Both the position numbers and the translations under genes were made by a program. A stretch of 64,000 bases of DNA from an uncultured bacterium. GTDB lineage: Bacteria; Cyanobacteriota; Vampirovibrionia; Gastranaerophilales; Gastranaerophilaceae. Shown piece after piece: positions 8,989 to 17,465 of the stretch. The notes under the pieces were generated by a model. The model made no database searches. It worked only from the letters and a program-made list of their open reading frames with translations, and had not been told where the DNA came from. Location: positions 32,682 to 96,681 of the forward strand of contig URFH01000004.1 of the NCBI GenBank assembly GCA_900547155.1, given 5' to 3'. Positions within the stretch are counted from its first letter, which is position 1. The number at the start of each line of letters is the position of its first letter.

Positions 8989-9501
8989 TCATTTTCCCAA
9001 AATAATTTTTGAGAAAGCTTCTTCATATTTTTCATATGCAGGATTCAACTTTATAAGTTTGATGTATCGCTTAATGTTTCTGATTCTAACTTGCTCCGGT
9101 GGCGGCAAAGAGCTCAAATCCGCCCCGTCAGAAAGATTTTTCATGTGAGTTTTTTCATTAAATGTATTGCGATTGTTTTTTACTGCAACCTCTCCGTTTG
9201 AACGGTAATGCACTGTTCCGTACCTGTTGCTAATATCTTTAGACTCAAATATTAAATCTTTTACAAGCCCTTCTTTATCAATGTTATAACTCCAAACAGT
9301 AGTGGAAGTAGCCTCCCTCCCCATTGAAACATGACGGGAAAACATTTGGTAATTTTTATATATTTCATAGTTTACACCGAAATTTTTAGCTGATTCGGCC
9401 TTTTTCGCATTCAATTTCACATGCCTTAAATCCAGCCCTTTCAAATGAGGGTTCTTTAGCAAGTAATTGATTCTGTTGACGATACCAATAGGTTTAAGCA
9501 A
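8989..9501 (-). CDS. hypothetical protein, 170 aa
   Basis: No family recognised. The protein is soluble, basic and without a signal peptide. It has an N-terminal helix rich in K and L, a central beta-rich part (STTVWSYNIDKEGLVKDLIFE, then GTVHYRSNGEVAVKNN) and a C-terminal basic helix (RIRNIKRYIKLIKLNPAYEKYEEAF). The start is TTG, supported by AAGGAAATT 8 nt upstream. Its base composition is more AT-rich than the neighbouring exonuclease. Confidence 0.65.
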   Translation of the reverse strand: MLKPIGIVNRINYLLKNPHLKGLDLRHVKLNAKKAESAKNFGVNYEIYKNYQMFSRHVSMGREATSTTVWSYNIDKEGLVKDLIFESKDISNRYGTVHYRSNGEVAVKNNRNTFNEKTHMKNLSDGADLSSLPPPEQVRIRNIKRYIKLIKLNPAYEKYEEAFSKIILGK

Positions 9502-9626
9502 ATTAATTTCCTTATCTTCTTTTTTAATAAAGCAGAAAGTTATTATAAAATCAATATTAGAATTAACTCAATGATTTTCAAAATGATAATAAGGGTTGGA
9601 ATGCCAGAAATGCAATAATAGCAACG

Positions 9627-9653
9627 AAAAGGACACCATTTGAGGTGTCTTTT
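9627..9653 (-). terminator. rho-independent terminator of tRNA-Leu
   Basis: Read leftwards, GACACC/GGTGTC forms a stem with flanking A and T runs, 10 nt after the tRNA 3' end. One base is bulged. Confidence 0.6.
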
Positions 9654-9662
9654 CTTTTAAAT

Positions 9663-9741
9663 TGGGCGTGAAGAGACTCGAACTCCCATGCTTTCGCACT
9701 AGTTCCTAAGACTAGCGTGTCTACCATTCCACCACACGCCC
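9663..9741 (-). tRNA. tRNA-Leu (UAG anticodon)
   Basis: The reverse complement folds as a complete cloverleaf: acceptor GGGCGTG/CACGCCC with discriminator A, anticodon stem CTAGT/ACTAG around loop CTTAGGA, and a short class II variable stem (TGC-GAAA-GCA). The T arm has TTCGAGT. The anticodon TAG reads CUA leucine codons. CCA is not encoded. Confidence 0.93.
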
Positions 9742-9860
9742 TGATTTTTCAATTTTCAATGTATGTTCATTTTACATTATAAATTATTTCGGTCAACATT
9801 CAAACAGTCTTGTAAAACGATAATTTTTAATATATATTGAATTTAACGGTAGGTTGTTTG

Positions 9861-10072
9861 CAGGAATCCGCAAAAAGCTGACTAAATGTCAGGTTTTCGA
9901 TGGGGGGGCTGCGCTCGCACCTTTCCGGTTTGACAAGTTAATATTAGTTTTTGGACGGGGCGTTAGCAGGGACCCGCGGAAAGCTGACTAAATGTCAGGT
10001 TTTCGATGGGGGGCTGCGCTCGCACCCTTCCGGTTTGACAAGTTAATATTAGTTTTTGGACGGGGCGTTAGC
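9861..10072 (+). repeat. two tandem ~106-bp repeats upstream of and into tRNA-Ala
   Basis: Two copies (about 9861-9966 and 9967-10072) match closely over CAGG(A/G)A(T/C)CCGC, AAGCTGACTAAATGTCAGG, the TCGATGGGGGG / GCTGCGCTCGCACC stretch, and TTGACAAGTTAATATTAG. Each copy ends with GGGGCGTTAGC, the first 11 nt of tRNA-Ala, so the first copy carries a truncated tRNA 5' end at 9957-9967. Each unit contains a CTGAC-TAAAT-GTCAG hairpin. Confidence 0.9.
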
Positions 10073-10134
10073 GCAGCTGGTAGCGCACAACACTGGCAGT
10101 GTTGGGGTCACGAGTTCGAGTCTCGTACGCTCCA
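10062..10134 (+). tRNA. tRNA-Ala (GGC anticodon)
   Basis: A complete 73-nt cloverleaf: acceptor GGGGCGT/ACGCTCC with discriminator A, D arm GCGC-AGCTGGTA-GCGC, anticodon stem CAACA/TGTTG around loop CTGGCAG (anticodon GGC) and T loop TTCGAGT. CCA is not encoded. The gene is 28 nt ahead of ffh and is probably co-transcribed with it. Confidence 0.95.
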
Positions 10135-10162
10135 TTTTTTATTTTTTAAGGGAAATTGCCGT

Positions 10163-11542
10163 ATGTTTGACAGTTTATCGGATAAATTACAGGATATAAT
10201 CAGAAAAACCTCGGGGAACAACAAACTAACAGAAGAAAACATGTCAGAAGCCCTGCGCGAAATCAGACGTGCGCTTCTTGAGGCGGATGTTAATTTGCGC
10301 GTGGTTAAGGCGTTCATCACGTCAATAAAAGAACGCGCAGCGGGCGAAGAGGTTGTAAAAGGCGTTGACCCGGCGCAGCAGTTAATAAAAATTGTCAATG
10401 ATGAGCTTGTAAAACTGCTCGGAGCGCAAAATTCCCCTTTAAAACTCGACGGCCACCCGTCAGTTATAATGATGTTAGGGCTTCAAGGCTCCGGTAAGAC
10501 AACATCCAGCGCAAAACTCGCAGTTAAGCTGAAAAAAGAAGGAAAAAATCCCCTGCTGGTCGCCTGTGACGTTTACAGGCCGGCGGCGATTGCCCAGCTA
10601 AAAACGCTCGGACAGCAGACAAATACAGAAGTTTTTACAATTGAAAATTCGCAGGATGTAAAGGAAATTGCCCAAAAATCCATAGAATATGCAAAAAATA
10701 ACGATTTTAACGTTGTAATCCTTGATACGGCGGGGCGTTTGCAGATTGATACGCAGATGATGGCAGAACTTATCATTCTTGACAGAACCGTCTGCCCGCA
10801 GGAAAAGCTCCTCGTAATCGACTCGATGACCGGTCAGGAGGCTGTTAACGTTGCCGAGAACTTTAATGCGCAGCTTGAGATTACAGGGCTGGTTTTGACA
10901 AAATTGGACGGTGATTCCAGAGGCGGGGCGGCGCTGAGCGTTGTTTATTGCACAAACAAGCCGATTAAGCTCACCGGTGTCGGCGAAAAACTCGATTCTT
11001 TGCAGGATTTTTACCCCGAGCGCATGGCCTCAAGGATTCTCGGGATGGGCGATATTGTTTCTCTGGTTGAGAAAGCGCAGGAGAATTTTGACGCAAAGCA
11101 GGCGCAGGAACTTGAGAAAAAAATGCGCAAAGCAGAATTTTCGTACAACGATTTTCTAAATATGCAAAAACAGATGAAAAATCTTGGCTCGATTGACCAG
11201 ATTCTCGGAATGCTGCCGATTCCCGGTTTAAAAAAGGATGACAAGCAGCTTATTGCGAACGAGGGCGAGAAGCAGTTAAAGAAAATCGAAGCATTTATTT
11301 CAAGTATGACCCCCGAAGAGCGCGACAATCCTGCGCTTATCAATTCCAGCAGGAAAAAACGCATTGCAAAAGGCTGCGGGATGGAACTTCATCAGATTAA
11401 CCAGTTTATTAACCAATTTGACCAGATGAGAAAGATGATGAAAGGTTTTTCTCAGGTTTCTGACCGGATGAAAAAAGGTAAGATGAAAATGCCCAAAATG
11501 CCCAAAATGCCAGGCGGGTTTGGCGGGAAATTTCCGTTTTAG
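10163..11542 (+). CDS. ffh: signal recognition particle protein Ffh
   Basis: Ffh is the GTPase of the signal recognition particle. It binds signal peptides and 4.5S RNA and docks with FtsY to deliver nascent membrane proteins. The 459-residue protein has the N domain (FDSLSDKLQDIIRK), the G domain with P-loop GLQGSGKTT near residue 105, DTAGRL and TKLDGD, and a methionine-rich M domain with the MKKGKMKMPKMPKMPGG tail. The frame stays open upstream through the tRNA gene, but the ATG at 10163 has AAGGGAAATT ahead of it and gives the family's N-terminus. No SRP RNA gene was recognised in the window. Confidence 0.97.
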   Translation: MFDSLSDKLQDIIRKTSGNNKLTEENMSEALREIRRALLEADVNLRVVKAFITSIKERAAGEEVVKGVDPAQQLIKIVNDELVKLLGAQNSPLKLDGHPSVIMMLGLQGSGKTTSSAKLAVKLKKEGKNPLLVACDVYRPAAIAQLKTLGQQTNTEVFTIENSQDVKEIAQKSIEYAKNNDFNVVILDTAGRLQIDTQMMAELIILDRTVCPQEKLLVIDSMTGQEAVNVAENFNAQLEITGLVLTKLDGDSRGGAALSVVYCTNKPIKLTGVGEKLDSLQDFYPERMASRILGMGDIVSLVEKAQENFDAKQAQELEKKMRKAEFSYNDFLNMQKQMKNLGSIDQILGMLPIPGLKKDDKQLIANEGEKQLKKIEAFISSMTPEERDNPALINSSRKKRIAKGCGMELHQINQFINQFDQMRKMMKGFSQVSDRMKKGKMKMPKMPKMPGGFGGKFPF

Positions 11543-11670
11543 TTTTTATCCGGTTCTTTGAGCGGGGCGGGATAGAAGAGTTGTCTTCTGTTAATCGTTG
11601 AAAAGCTTCCTTGCAAGGCTTTTGGGCGTTTTTTTTGTTTTTTTTATCGGGTGGCAGGGGGTGTTTGGCC

Positions 11671-11786
11671 GGGATGGAGGAATTCTCTTTTCCGTTCCGA
11701 TTCCTCCGGCATTCGGCGTTACAAATGAGTTTACACGATTTTAAGAGCCTCCCCCATAGTCACTACAAAGAGAATTCCGCCATCCC
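11671..11786 (+). repeat. loop-conserved hairpin family A, copy at 11.7 kb
   Basis: Arms 11671-11690 (GGGATGGAGGAATTCTCTTT) and 11767-11786 are complementary at 19 of 20 positions. They enclose a 76-nt core that starts TCCGTTCCGATTCCTCCGG and ends CCCCCATAGTCACTAC. The core matches the other family-A copies but the arms do not. It lies 130 nt downstream of ffh. Confidence 0.9.
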
Positions 11787-11898
11787 TCGTTGAGAAAAGG
11801 TGTTTCAGCCACCTTTATGTCAAAACCTCATCAATTTAGTTGAGGGAAAATGTCGTCCCTCTCCCCGGCCCTCTCCCGGCGGGAGAGGGAGATTTTTT

Positions 11899-12057
11899 CG
11901 CCCCAATACACTCCGAACCAGACGTGTGGCGGGGCTGTGTCCCTAAGCAACCACACCAATCGTGCAAAAACTGCTCCCATCTTACGCCCCAATGTTAAAA
12001 CCGCACCAATATAACCGACGGGGCTGTGCCCCTAAACAACCACACCAATCGCGAAAA
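11899..12057 (+). repeat. two diverged ~86-bp direct repeats
   Basis: CGCCCCAAT (11899 and 11985) begins each unit. GGGGCTGTG(T/C)CCCTAA(G/A)C followed by AACCACACCAATCG (from 11931 and 12020) recurs at a spacing of 86-89 bp. They lie in the 752-nt gene-free interval between ffh and the 67-residue gene. That interval also holds the family-A hairpin at 11671, a C/G-rich inverted repeat (CCCTCTCCC...GGGAGAGGG near 11867-11890) and the terminator at 12099. No coding capacity was seen. Confidence 0.75.
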
Positions 12058-12090
12058 CCCCGCATCCATCTGCCGTCCTATATAAAAAAC

Positions 12091-12121
12091 AAAAAAAAGC
12101 TCTAATCGAAACGATTGGAGC
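12091..12121 (-). terminator. rho-independent terminator, leftward
   Basis: Read leftwards the sequence is GCTCCAATCG-TTT-CGATTAGAGC followed by eight T, with one wobble pair in a 10-bp stem. It is the likely end of the transcript of the 67-residue gene at 12295-12498. Confidence 0.75.
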
Positions 12122-12294
12122 AATACTTTAATAGGAAGGGAAGGTTAGGAAGTTAGGTAGGTTAGTGTGAAAGTCTCATCTTATTTAAATCTTTGATTGT
12201 TTATGTCTTACATATATATAAAGTATATACTAAACCAAAAATTGCAGATTTTTGAATTTCTGTTACATTTCTTTACATTAGAACAATAAAAAGG

Positions 12295-12498
12295 CTAATT
12301 AAAAGGATTTTTGGGCTTAAATTTCATGTCCTGCTTTTTTACAACAAACCCGCATTTTGAACAGGCAAAAATCTCACCTGTGCTGTCAATTGGCAGAAAA
12401 ATATGCTCGCAGCGCTCGGGCAGCTCGGAAAGAGGCTGGTTTTGCTTCTTTTTGTCTTTATCTTTAAGAATTTTTGCAATTAGCTCGATTATGTACAT
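12295..12498 (-). CDS. small zinc-ribbon-like protein, 67 aa
   Basis: The 67 residues consist of an N-terminal helix (MYIIELIAKILKDKDKK), a short linker and a C-terminal part with CEHIFLPIDSTGEIFACSKCGF. The Cys/His...CxxC layout suggests a single zinc ribbon, with CEH and CSKC as ligand pairs. The function is unknown; DNA, RNA or protein binding are all possible. It lies divergent to the 87-residue gene at 12610 and has its own downstream terminator. Confidence 0.6.
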   Translation of the reverse strand: MYIIELIAKILKDKDKKKQNQPLSELPERCEHIFLPIDSTGEIFACSKCGFVVKKQDMKFKPKNPFN

Positions 12499-12609
12499 AG
12501 AATTCAGAAAAATAAGTTATAATACAATTATATAATAAAAAGTGCTATTGAAATTCAAGCTGAAAACGGATAACATTTACACGCAGCACAGTTTTAAGGG
12601 GATAGAAAA

Positions 12610-12873
12610 ATGTCATTGACACTTGTACACAAGCTCAAACAATTTGAAAGACAGGTGATTTTCCTGAGATGGGGCTCGAGCGCCGATTATGGAAAGTTAA
12701 AATACGTCGGAATGGATTTTGTTGAGTTTCAGGTGCTGGATACTGACACGATGGAATACACCGAAACCATCCTCATCAACCCCCAAATCATTCTGGAAGT
12801 AGTGATTGGCGGGTATGATATATCACGCGTTATCGCTGAATATTCGTCAAAGCTGTCCTCGGAAGAAGCTTAA
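12610..12873 (+). CDS. conserved small protein, 87 aa
   Basis: No named family recognised. The 87-residue acidic protein is mostly beta: RQVIFLRWG, GKLKYVGMDFVEFQVLDTDTM, TETILINPQIILEVVIGG, with an acidic helical tail. The pattern is compatible with a small SH3- or Sm-like barrel, but this is inference only. AAGGGGATAG lies 5 nt before the ATG. rpsP follows after 89 nt, possibly from its own promoter. Confidence 0.7.
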   Translation: MSLTLVHKLKQFERQVIFLRWGSSADYGKLKYVGMDFVEFQVLDTDTMEYTETILINPQIILEVVIGGYDISRVIAEYSSKLSSEEA

Positions 12874-12962
12874 TTTATACAAAATATTAACAATTCACTT
12901 GATTATTGGCTATCCTTGTGTTTTGATAAAGTAAAGACAAGAAACACAGGAGAAATGACCGA

Positions 12963-13355
12963 ATGGTTAAAATAAGATTAAAAAGATTGGGCAACAAAAA
13001 GAACCCTCTTTATAGAATCGTTGTTATAAATGACGTACAAAAAAGAGAAGGTGCCCCCATCGCCGAATTGGGCAACTACAACCCCAAAACTAAAGAAATG
13101 AAAATGAACAAAGCACTCGCTCTTGAATGGATTTCAAAAGGTGCTCAACCTTCAGAAACAGTTGCTTACCTTATCAAAAACTGCGATGATGAAGGAAAAT
13201 TGGTTTACAAAGAAAAAACAGAGAAAAAATTATCTAAAAAAGCTATTGCCAAGCTTGAAGCTGAAAAAGAAGCTAAAGCTCAAGCCGAAGCAGAAGCTAA
13301 AGCAGCCGCAGAAGCCCCCGCTGAAGAAGCTCCGGCAGAAGCTGTTGCAGAATAA
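12963..13355 (+). CDS. rpsP: 30S ribosomal protein S16 with Ala/Glu-rich tail
   Basis: S16 stabilises the lower body of the 30S subunit. Residues 1-80 are a standard S16 (VKIRLKRLGNKKNPLYRIVV, REGAPIAELGNYNPKT). Residues 80-130 form a tail unusual in composition, first lysine-rich and then almost only Ala, Glu, Lys and Pro (KAQAEAEAKAAAEAPAEEAP). S16 is usually about 80-90 residues, so the extension is an addition of low complexity. The usual partners rimM, trmD and rplS are not adjacent; a terminator follows the gene. AGGAG precedes the ATG. Confidence 0.95.
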   Translation: MVKIRLKRLGNKKNPLYRIVVINDVQKREGAPIAELGNYNPKTKEMKMNKALALEWISKGAQPSETVAYLIKNCDDEGKLVYKEKTEKKLSKKAIAKLEAEKEAKAQAEAEAKAAAEAPAEEAPAEAVAE

Positions 13356-13382
13356 GTTTAAACAGGGGAAAGAACACTTATT

Positions 13383-13412
13383 AAACCACTTTTTAAAAAG
13401 TGGTTTTTTTTT
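13383..13412 (+). terminator. rho-independent terminator of rpsP
   Basis: AAACCACTTTTT/AAAAAGTGGTTT is a perfect 12-bp stem followed by nine T. Confidence 0.88.
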
Positions 13413-13479
13413 GTTTTTATGTTGGATAAGAATTTTGTCATTTTCAGAGCTGCACGTAATACAAACCAGCCTGCAATTG

Positions 13480-13488
13480 TGATATAAT
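13480..13488 (+). promoter_or_regulatory. extended -10 promoter element
   Basis: TGATATAAT matches the extended -10 form TGnTATAAT. The predicted start is near 13495, just ahead of the GGGG ribosome-binding site of the glycosyltransferase gene. No good -35 box is visible. Confidence 0.5.
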
Positions 13489-13506
13489 TGCAAAAAAGGG
13501 GCAATT

Positions 13507-14493
13507 TTGAAAAAGATTTTAAACATTCTACCCGACAGCATCGCAGGAACCCTCATTTTACGCGGATTCAGCGCCGGTTTCAGAGCTAACGGAATGCAGG
13601 TGCTTGAACGTGATTTTCGGGAACTAAAAATTGAAGATATAGAAATTTTCAAACCGGATATGATTTTCGGCTACGATTACGGCTTTTTGATGTCAAAAGA
13701 CGAAGATTTGAAAAATTATATCAAAGAAAATTCAGAAAAATTCCGCCTTGTGCATTATTTTGCGGACGAACCCGACGGAAAACTCGCGTATGTCAACACT
13801 CCGCAGCTCTTTGACGAATACAAATCCCTTAATGCAACTACTTTCATCTGGGATAAGGATTTTCTTGAGGTTTTTGAAAATTCGCATTATTTGCCGCTTG
13901 CAGTGAACGCCAACGCGTACAAACCGGAAATCGGCGTGCCAAAAACCTATGATATTTCGTTCGTCGGGCGCCCTCTGACAATAAAACGGCAGGAAATTCT
14001 TGCAGCTTTGATTAAAACTTTTGGAAAACGGGTGAATATTTTTTCTTATGAGCGTCATTTTCTCCGGAGCCTTGATGATATGAAAGATACGCAGCTTTTG
14101 ACCGAAGAAGAGATGGAAACCTATAAAAACGCTTACAGAGGCTTTCTTACGACCGAAAAAGAGCTTGCAGAAGTCTATCAAAGCTCAAAAATCAACGTAA
14201 ATATAACTTTGCAGGGAAAATCCAGCCTGAATTACCGCGTTTTTGAAATTCCTGCGTCGTGCGGTTTTTTGATTACGGATTATATGGACGATTTGGAAGA
14301 AAACTTTGAAATTTCAAGGGATTTGGAGGCTTATCGCGATGTCGGGGATTTGATTGATAAAATAAAATTCTACCTGAAAAACCCGCAAATCGCAGAACGA
14401 ATCGCAATAAACGGCGCAATAAAAACAGCGAAAAAACACAGTTTTACTGCGCGCGCAAACACGCTGCTAAGAATATGCGGATTTAAGGTTTAA
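13507..14493 (+). CDS. CgeB-like glycosyltransferase
   Basis: A 328-residue cytoplasmic protein with the layout of CgeB-type GT-B glycosyltransferases. The N-terminal Rossmann half contains FKPDMIFGYDYGFLM. The linker has HYLPLAVNANAYKP, and the C-terminal half has YDISFVGRPLTIKRQEIL, KINVNITLQGKSSLNYRVFEIPASCGFLITDY and a final helix near TAKKHSFTARANTLL. The family uses nucleotide-sugar donors to modify surface or spore polymers; the acceptor here is unknown. Translation starts at TTG, with AAAAAAGGGG close upstream and an extended -10 just before it. The M49-like peptidase gene follows after 47 nt. Confidence 0.75.
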   Translation: MKKILNILPDSIAGTLILRGFSAGFRANGMQVLERDFRELKIEDIEIFKPDMIFGYDYGFLMSKDEDLKNYIKENSEKFRLVHYFADEPDGKLAYVNTPQLFDEYKSLNATTFIWDKDFLEVFENSHYLPLAVNANAYKPEIGVPKTYDISFVGRPLTIKRQEILAALIKTFGKRVNIFSYERHFLRSLDDMKDTQLLTEEEMETYKNAYRGFLTTEKELAEVYQSSKINVNITLQGKSSLNYRVFEIPASCGFLITDYMDDLEENFEISRDLEAYRDVGDLIDKIKFYLKNPQIAERIAINGAIKTAKKHSFTARANTLLRICGFKV

Positions 14494-14540
14494 AAATTCC
14501 GTTAAATATGCTAAATTTATAGGCAAAGGAGTTTATTATT

Positions 14541-16268
14541 ATGGAAAAATTTGAATTAAACCTTTCGCACGAAGAACTCGTGAAAAGAACCGATAAAGAC
14601 CACCTAATCCCTAAGAAAATGCTTGATTTGGGGGCGGCCGAATATGAAAACCTCGCAGAAGGTGACAAACAGGCGCTAAAACACCTTACCCGCGCGGCTT
14701 TTGCAATAAACGAGGTTTTTATGCAGCAGGATAACCACAAAAACCTTGCTTTTAAAAAATGGCTTGAGGAGGAAATCGAAAAAGGCAATGAAGACGCGCG
14801 TTTGACAAAGATTCTCTTTGACGCGCAAATCGGAATGAACGCTGTTGACTCCGAAGCGAACAAAATATTCCTTGCAAAAGGCGAAAAATCACTTCCGGGG
14901 AAAGGATTCTATCCTGCGGACTTAAGCGCTGAAGAATTTCATAAAATTTTGATAAAAATGCTCAAAGAGGGCAAAAAAGATGAGGTTAAGGCGATTTTGA
15001 ACCAGCGTTCCATGGTCGCAAGAAGCGGCGAAGAGCTCAAAGCGATTGATTTTACGGAATTTTTCCAAAAAGAATTCGGATATATTGCTGACGAGCTTGA
15101 GAAAGCGGCAAAAACCTCTACAAATGCCGATTTTAACGAATTTTTGACCTTGCAGGCAGCGGCACTGCGAAAAAATGACCCCATGCTTGACGCTTATGCA
15201 GACAAAAAATGGGCGCAATTGCAGGATACGCCGCTTGAATTCACAATTTCAAGAGAACAGTACGCTGATGAGATGACCGGAACGGTTGTGGAGAACGATG
15301 AGCTTAAAAAACTGCTTGATGAAGCAGGAATTGAGCCGATTCCCAAAGATTCCATCGGCATAAGGGTTGGAATCGTCAACAAAGCCGGCACGGAAAAGCT
15401 GCTTGAGATAAAAAAATATCTCCCGCTTCTTGCCGAAAAAATGCCTTACAAAGACGAATATGAACAGAATATTTCGGCTGATGATGACAAACAGACGATG
15501 GTTGATGTTGATTTGGTGGCCGTAAAAGGCGATGAGGGCACGTACAGAGGCGGAATCACGCTCGCACAGAACCTCCCGAACAATGACAAGCTTTCTTTGA
15601 CCATCGGAGGCGGCCGCAGGAACGTTTATCACCGCCAAATACGCATAAGCACAAGCCCAGAAGCAATCGAACGCCGCAAAAAACGCCTGAATGCTACGAT
15701 TGCTCCGCAATTTCACGAATTTTACAATCAGGAGGCTGACCACTGGTTCACAATCGGGCACGAAAATGTGCATTCTCTCGGGCCGAAGTCCGGAACCGAG
15801 GCGCTGGGCAAATTTAAGAACATAATTGAAGAAAACAAGGCAGATATGGGTTCTCTGGCAATGCTGGACTATCTTACAGAGCTCGGCATGTATTCTGACG
15901 CTGAAAGAAAGCAAATTATCGTCACTTATGCTGCGGATAATTTCTTAAAGGCAAAACCCGATTTTTCGCAGGCTCACAGGGTTAGAACGGTTATGCAGAG
16001 CTATTATTTCTTCAAAGAAGGGGCTGTTTGGCTCAATGATGACGGAGTTCTGGAGATTGATATTGAAAAAATGGTTCCCACAGCGCAAAAAATGCTCGCA
16101 GAAATCGTCAGAGTGCAGCTTTCACGTGATTTTGCAACAGGCGAAAAATATGTTAAAGACAATTTTGTCTGGACAGATGAGATGGAGCTTATTGCGAAAA
16201 AATTGAAAGAAATCGACAAATCCCTCAACGGCACTGTTGTTTCGCCGCTGGCAGATTCTTTAATTTAG
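14541..16268 (+). CDS. M49-like (dipeptidyl peptidase III type) zinc peptidase
   Basis: A 575-residue soluble protein without signal peptide. It has HENVHSLGP at about residues 407-411 and IIEENKADMGSLAMLDYL about 20 residues later. This pair resembles the HExxH plus EExKAD zinc sites of bacterial DPP III/M49-like hydrolases, with two histidines and a downstream glutamate as ligands and the HE glutamate as base. That assignment rests on motifs only. Zinc-dependent removal of N-terminal dipeptides in the cytoplasm would be the expected activity. It is followed after 29 nt by a 327-residue orphan gene that is probably co-transcribed. The start has AAAGGAG about 10 nt upstream. Confidence 0.72.
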   Translation: MEKFELNLSHEELVKRTDKDHLIPKKMLDLGAAEYENLAEGDKQALKHLTRAAFAINEVFMQQDNHKNLAFKKWLEEEIEKGNEDARLTKILFDAQIGMNAVDSEANKIFLAKGEKSLPGKGFYPADLSAEEFHKILIKMLKEGKKDEVKAILNQRSMVARSGEELKAIDFTEFFQKEFGYIADELEKAAKTSTNADFNEFLTLQAAALRKNDPMLDAYADKKWAQLQDTPLEFTISREQYADEMTGTVVENDELKKLLDEAGIEPIPKDSIGIRVGIVNKAGTEKLLEIKKYLPLLAEKMPYKDEYEQNISADDDKQTMVDVDLVAVKGDEGTYRGGITLAQNLPNNDKLSLTIGGGRRNVYHRQIRISTSPEAIERRKKRLNATIAPQFHEFYNQEADHWFTIGHENVHSLGPKSGTEALGKFKNIIEENKADMGSLAMLDYLTELGMYSDAERKQIIVTYAADNFLKAKPDFSQAHRVRTVMQSYYFFKEGAVWLNDDGVLEIDIEKMVPTAQKMLAEIVRVQLSRDFATGEKYVKDNFVWTDEMELIAKKLKEIDKSLNGTVVSPLADSLI

Positions 16269-16297
16269 GGCAGATTTATAAATTTAAAGAGGTAAAT

Positions 16298-17281
16298 ATG
16301 TCAACAATAGGGTATTACAACTACTACAACAATCCGCACAGATACACGCCTCAAACACCCCATGACCGCTATCAGGAAATGGTTGAGCGCTACGAAGCGA
16401 ACAAAAACAGCATTCATGCTAACAACGAAAACCCTTACAGCGAGAACAATCTCAAAATGCGCGAGTTTGAAACAAAACTCTCAAGCTGGGCTGCGGGCGT
16501 AAGGAGCAAATGCGCAACCGAGCAGGATGTTTACAGCTACCTGGCGCAAAAATACTTTGGAAAATCGACCTCCACGTACGTTGACCGCCTGAAACTGGAT
16601 GAAGAAACACGCGCAATGTACGACAATGACCTTAATGCAATACTATACGGCACATATCAAAACTCAAACACCCTTGATCCCCGCTTAAACTGGACTCAGC
16701 AGGACTGGGACACAGAGGAAGCGCAGAGAAAAGCGTTTAATCACAGCACTATCAGCTCTCAGATGGCCAATCTTCTCGCGAACAACGGGATAAAGCTTGA
16801 TGATGACGATTCTTTGCTGATTAAGCTAAATCCGTACGATTTTACTGCTTCTGTCGGGGGAATAGAGGATTACGCGCTGATTAAGGAGATTACAGACGCA
16901 TTGAACAGTGAAAAGAACGCAAAAGAGCTGTTTTATTATGTTTTTCAGAACACTGAAAACAAAAATGCCGACTCTGTAGCAAAATTCAGGGCATATAAAG
17001 ATGTATTTGATTTCACGGGATACAAAATCCCCGATTTGCTTCTTAAAGACGGCGAATTTTACACTTACGAAGGGGAAAGCATTCTGGAAATGATAAAAGA
17101 CAGAATCGGCGAAGACAGCTCAATCCCGCTTGAGTTCAAAGGCGCAGCTTATGAGGCCGCAAAAAATCTTCTGGACATTGTTGCCCAAAAAGGGTGGGAA
17201 AATATTCCGGATTTGGAACTTTCCATCGGCTATTCAAACGAAAACGGCTTCTTCGGCTTCGGAAAGACCTACGAAGTTTGA
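16298..17281 (+). CDS. hypothetical protein, 327 aa
   Basis: No family recognised. The protein is soluble, without signal peptide or membrane segment, and starts with an unusual Tyr/Asn-rich stretch (STIGYYNYYNNPHRY). The rest alternates charged helices and loops. The 5' gap to the M49-like peptidase is 29 nt, with a GAGGTAAAT site before the ATG, so the two are probably expressed together. That context suggests a partner or substrate of the peptidase, but nothing in the sequence proves it. Confidence 0.7.
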   Translation: MSTIGYYNYYNNPHRYTPQTPHDRYQEMVERYEANKNSIHANNENPYSENNLKMREFETKLSSWAAGVRSKCATEQDVYSYLAQKYFGKSTSTYVDRLKLDEETRAMYDNDLNAILYGTYQNSNTLDPRLNWTQQDWDTEEAQRKAFNHSTISSQMANLLANNGIKLDDDDSLLIKLNPYDFTASVGGIEDYALIKEITDALNSEKNAKELFYYVFQNTENKNADSVAKFRAYKDVFDFTGYKIPDLLLKDGEFYTYEGESILEMIKDRIGEDSSIPLEFKGAAYEAAKNLLDIVAQKGWENIPDLELSIGYSNENGFFGFGKTYEV

Positions 17282-17282
17282 T

Positions 17283-17465
17283 TTAGTCTAAAAGATTGTT
17301 CTTATCAAGATAATTCAACATCAGTTTTTCAATTTCCCAAGTTGGCTTTGTCTTGTTGAGTTCACAAGCTTTCTTGAACAAAAGCCATAGTTCATCGTTG
17401 AACATAAAAGCAACTTTCTTAGTTTTGTTTGTTTTTAATTCGGAGATTTTTTCAGTTTTGTTCAT
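17283..17465 (-). CDS. small ribbon-helix-helix-like protein, 60 aa
   Basis: The 60 residues have a beta strand (KKVAFMFNDELWLLFKKACEL) followed by two helices, a layout like CopG/Arc-type DNA-binding proteins and small antitoxins. The ATG at 17463-17465 is preferred over an upstream TTG because it has GGTGTGA ahead of it. No toxin gene is adjacent. The gene converges on the 327-residue gene with a 1-nt gap. Similarity to ribbon-helix-helix proteins is an inference from pattern only. Confidence 0.55.
   Translation of the reverse strand: MNKTEKISELKTNKTKKVAFMFNDELWLLFKKACELNKTKPTWEIEKLMLNYLDKNNLLD

Noticed and set aside
9992..10162. 5' extension of ffh through tRNA-Ala
   Set aside because: The extra residues would come from the tRNA and repeat region; the ATG at 10163 has a good ribosome-binding site and the family's N-terminus.
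11611..11793. 60-residue plus-strand frame
   Set aside because: It lies across a family-A hairpin and is low-complexity; no start signal.
12311..12535. 74-residue plus-strand frame opposite the zinc-ribbon gene
   Set aside because: It is antisense to the minus-strand gene with its CxxC motif and promoter, and has no start signal.
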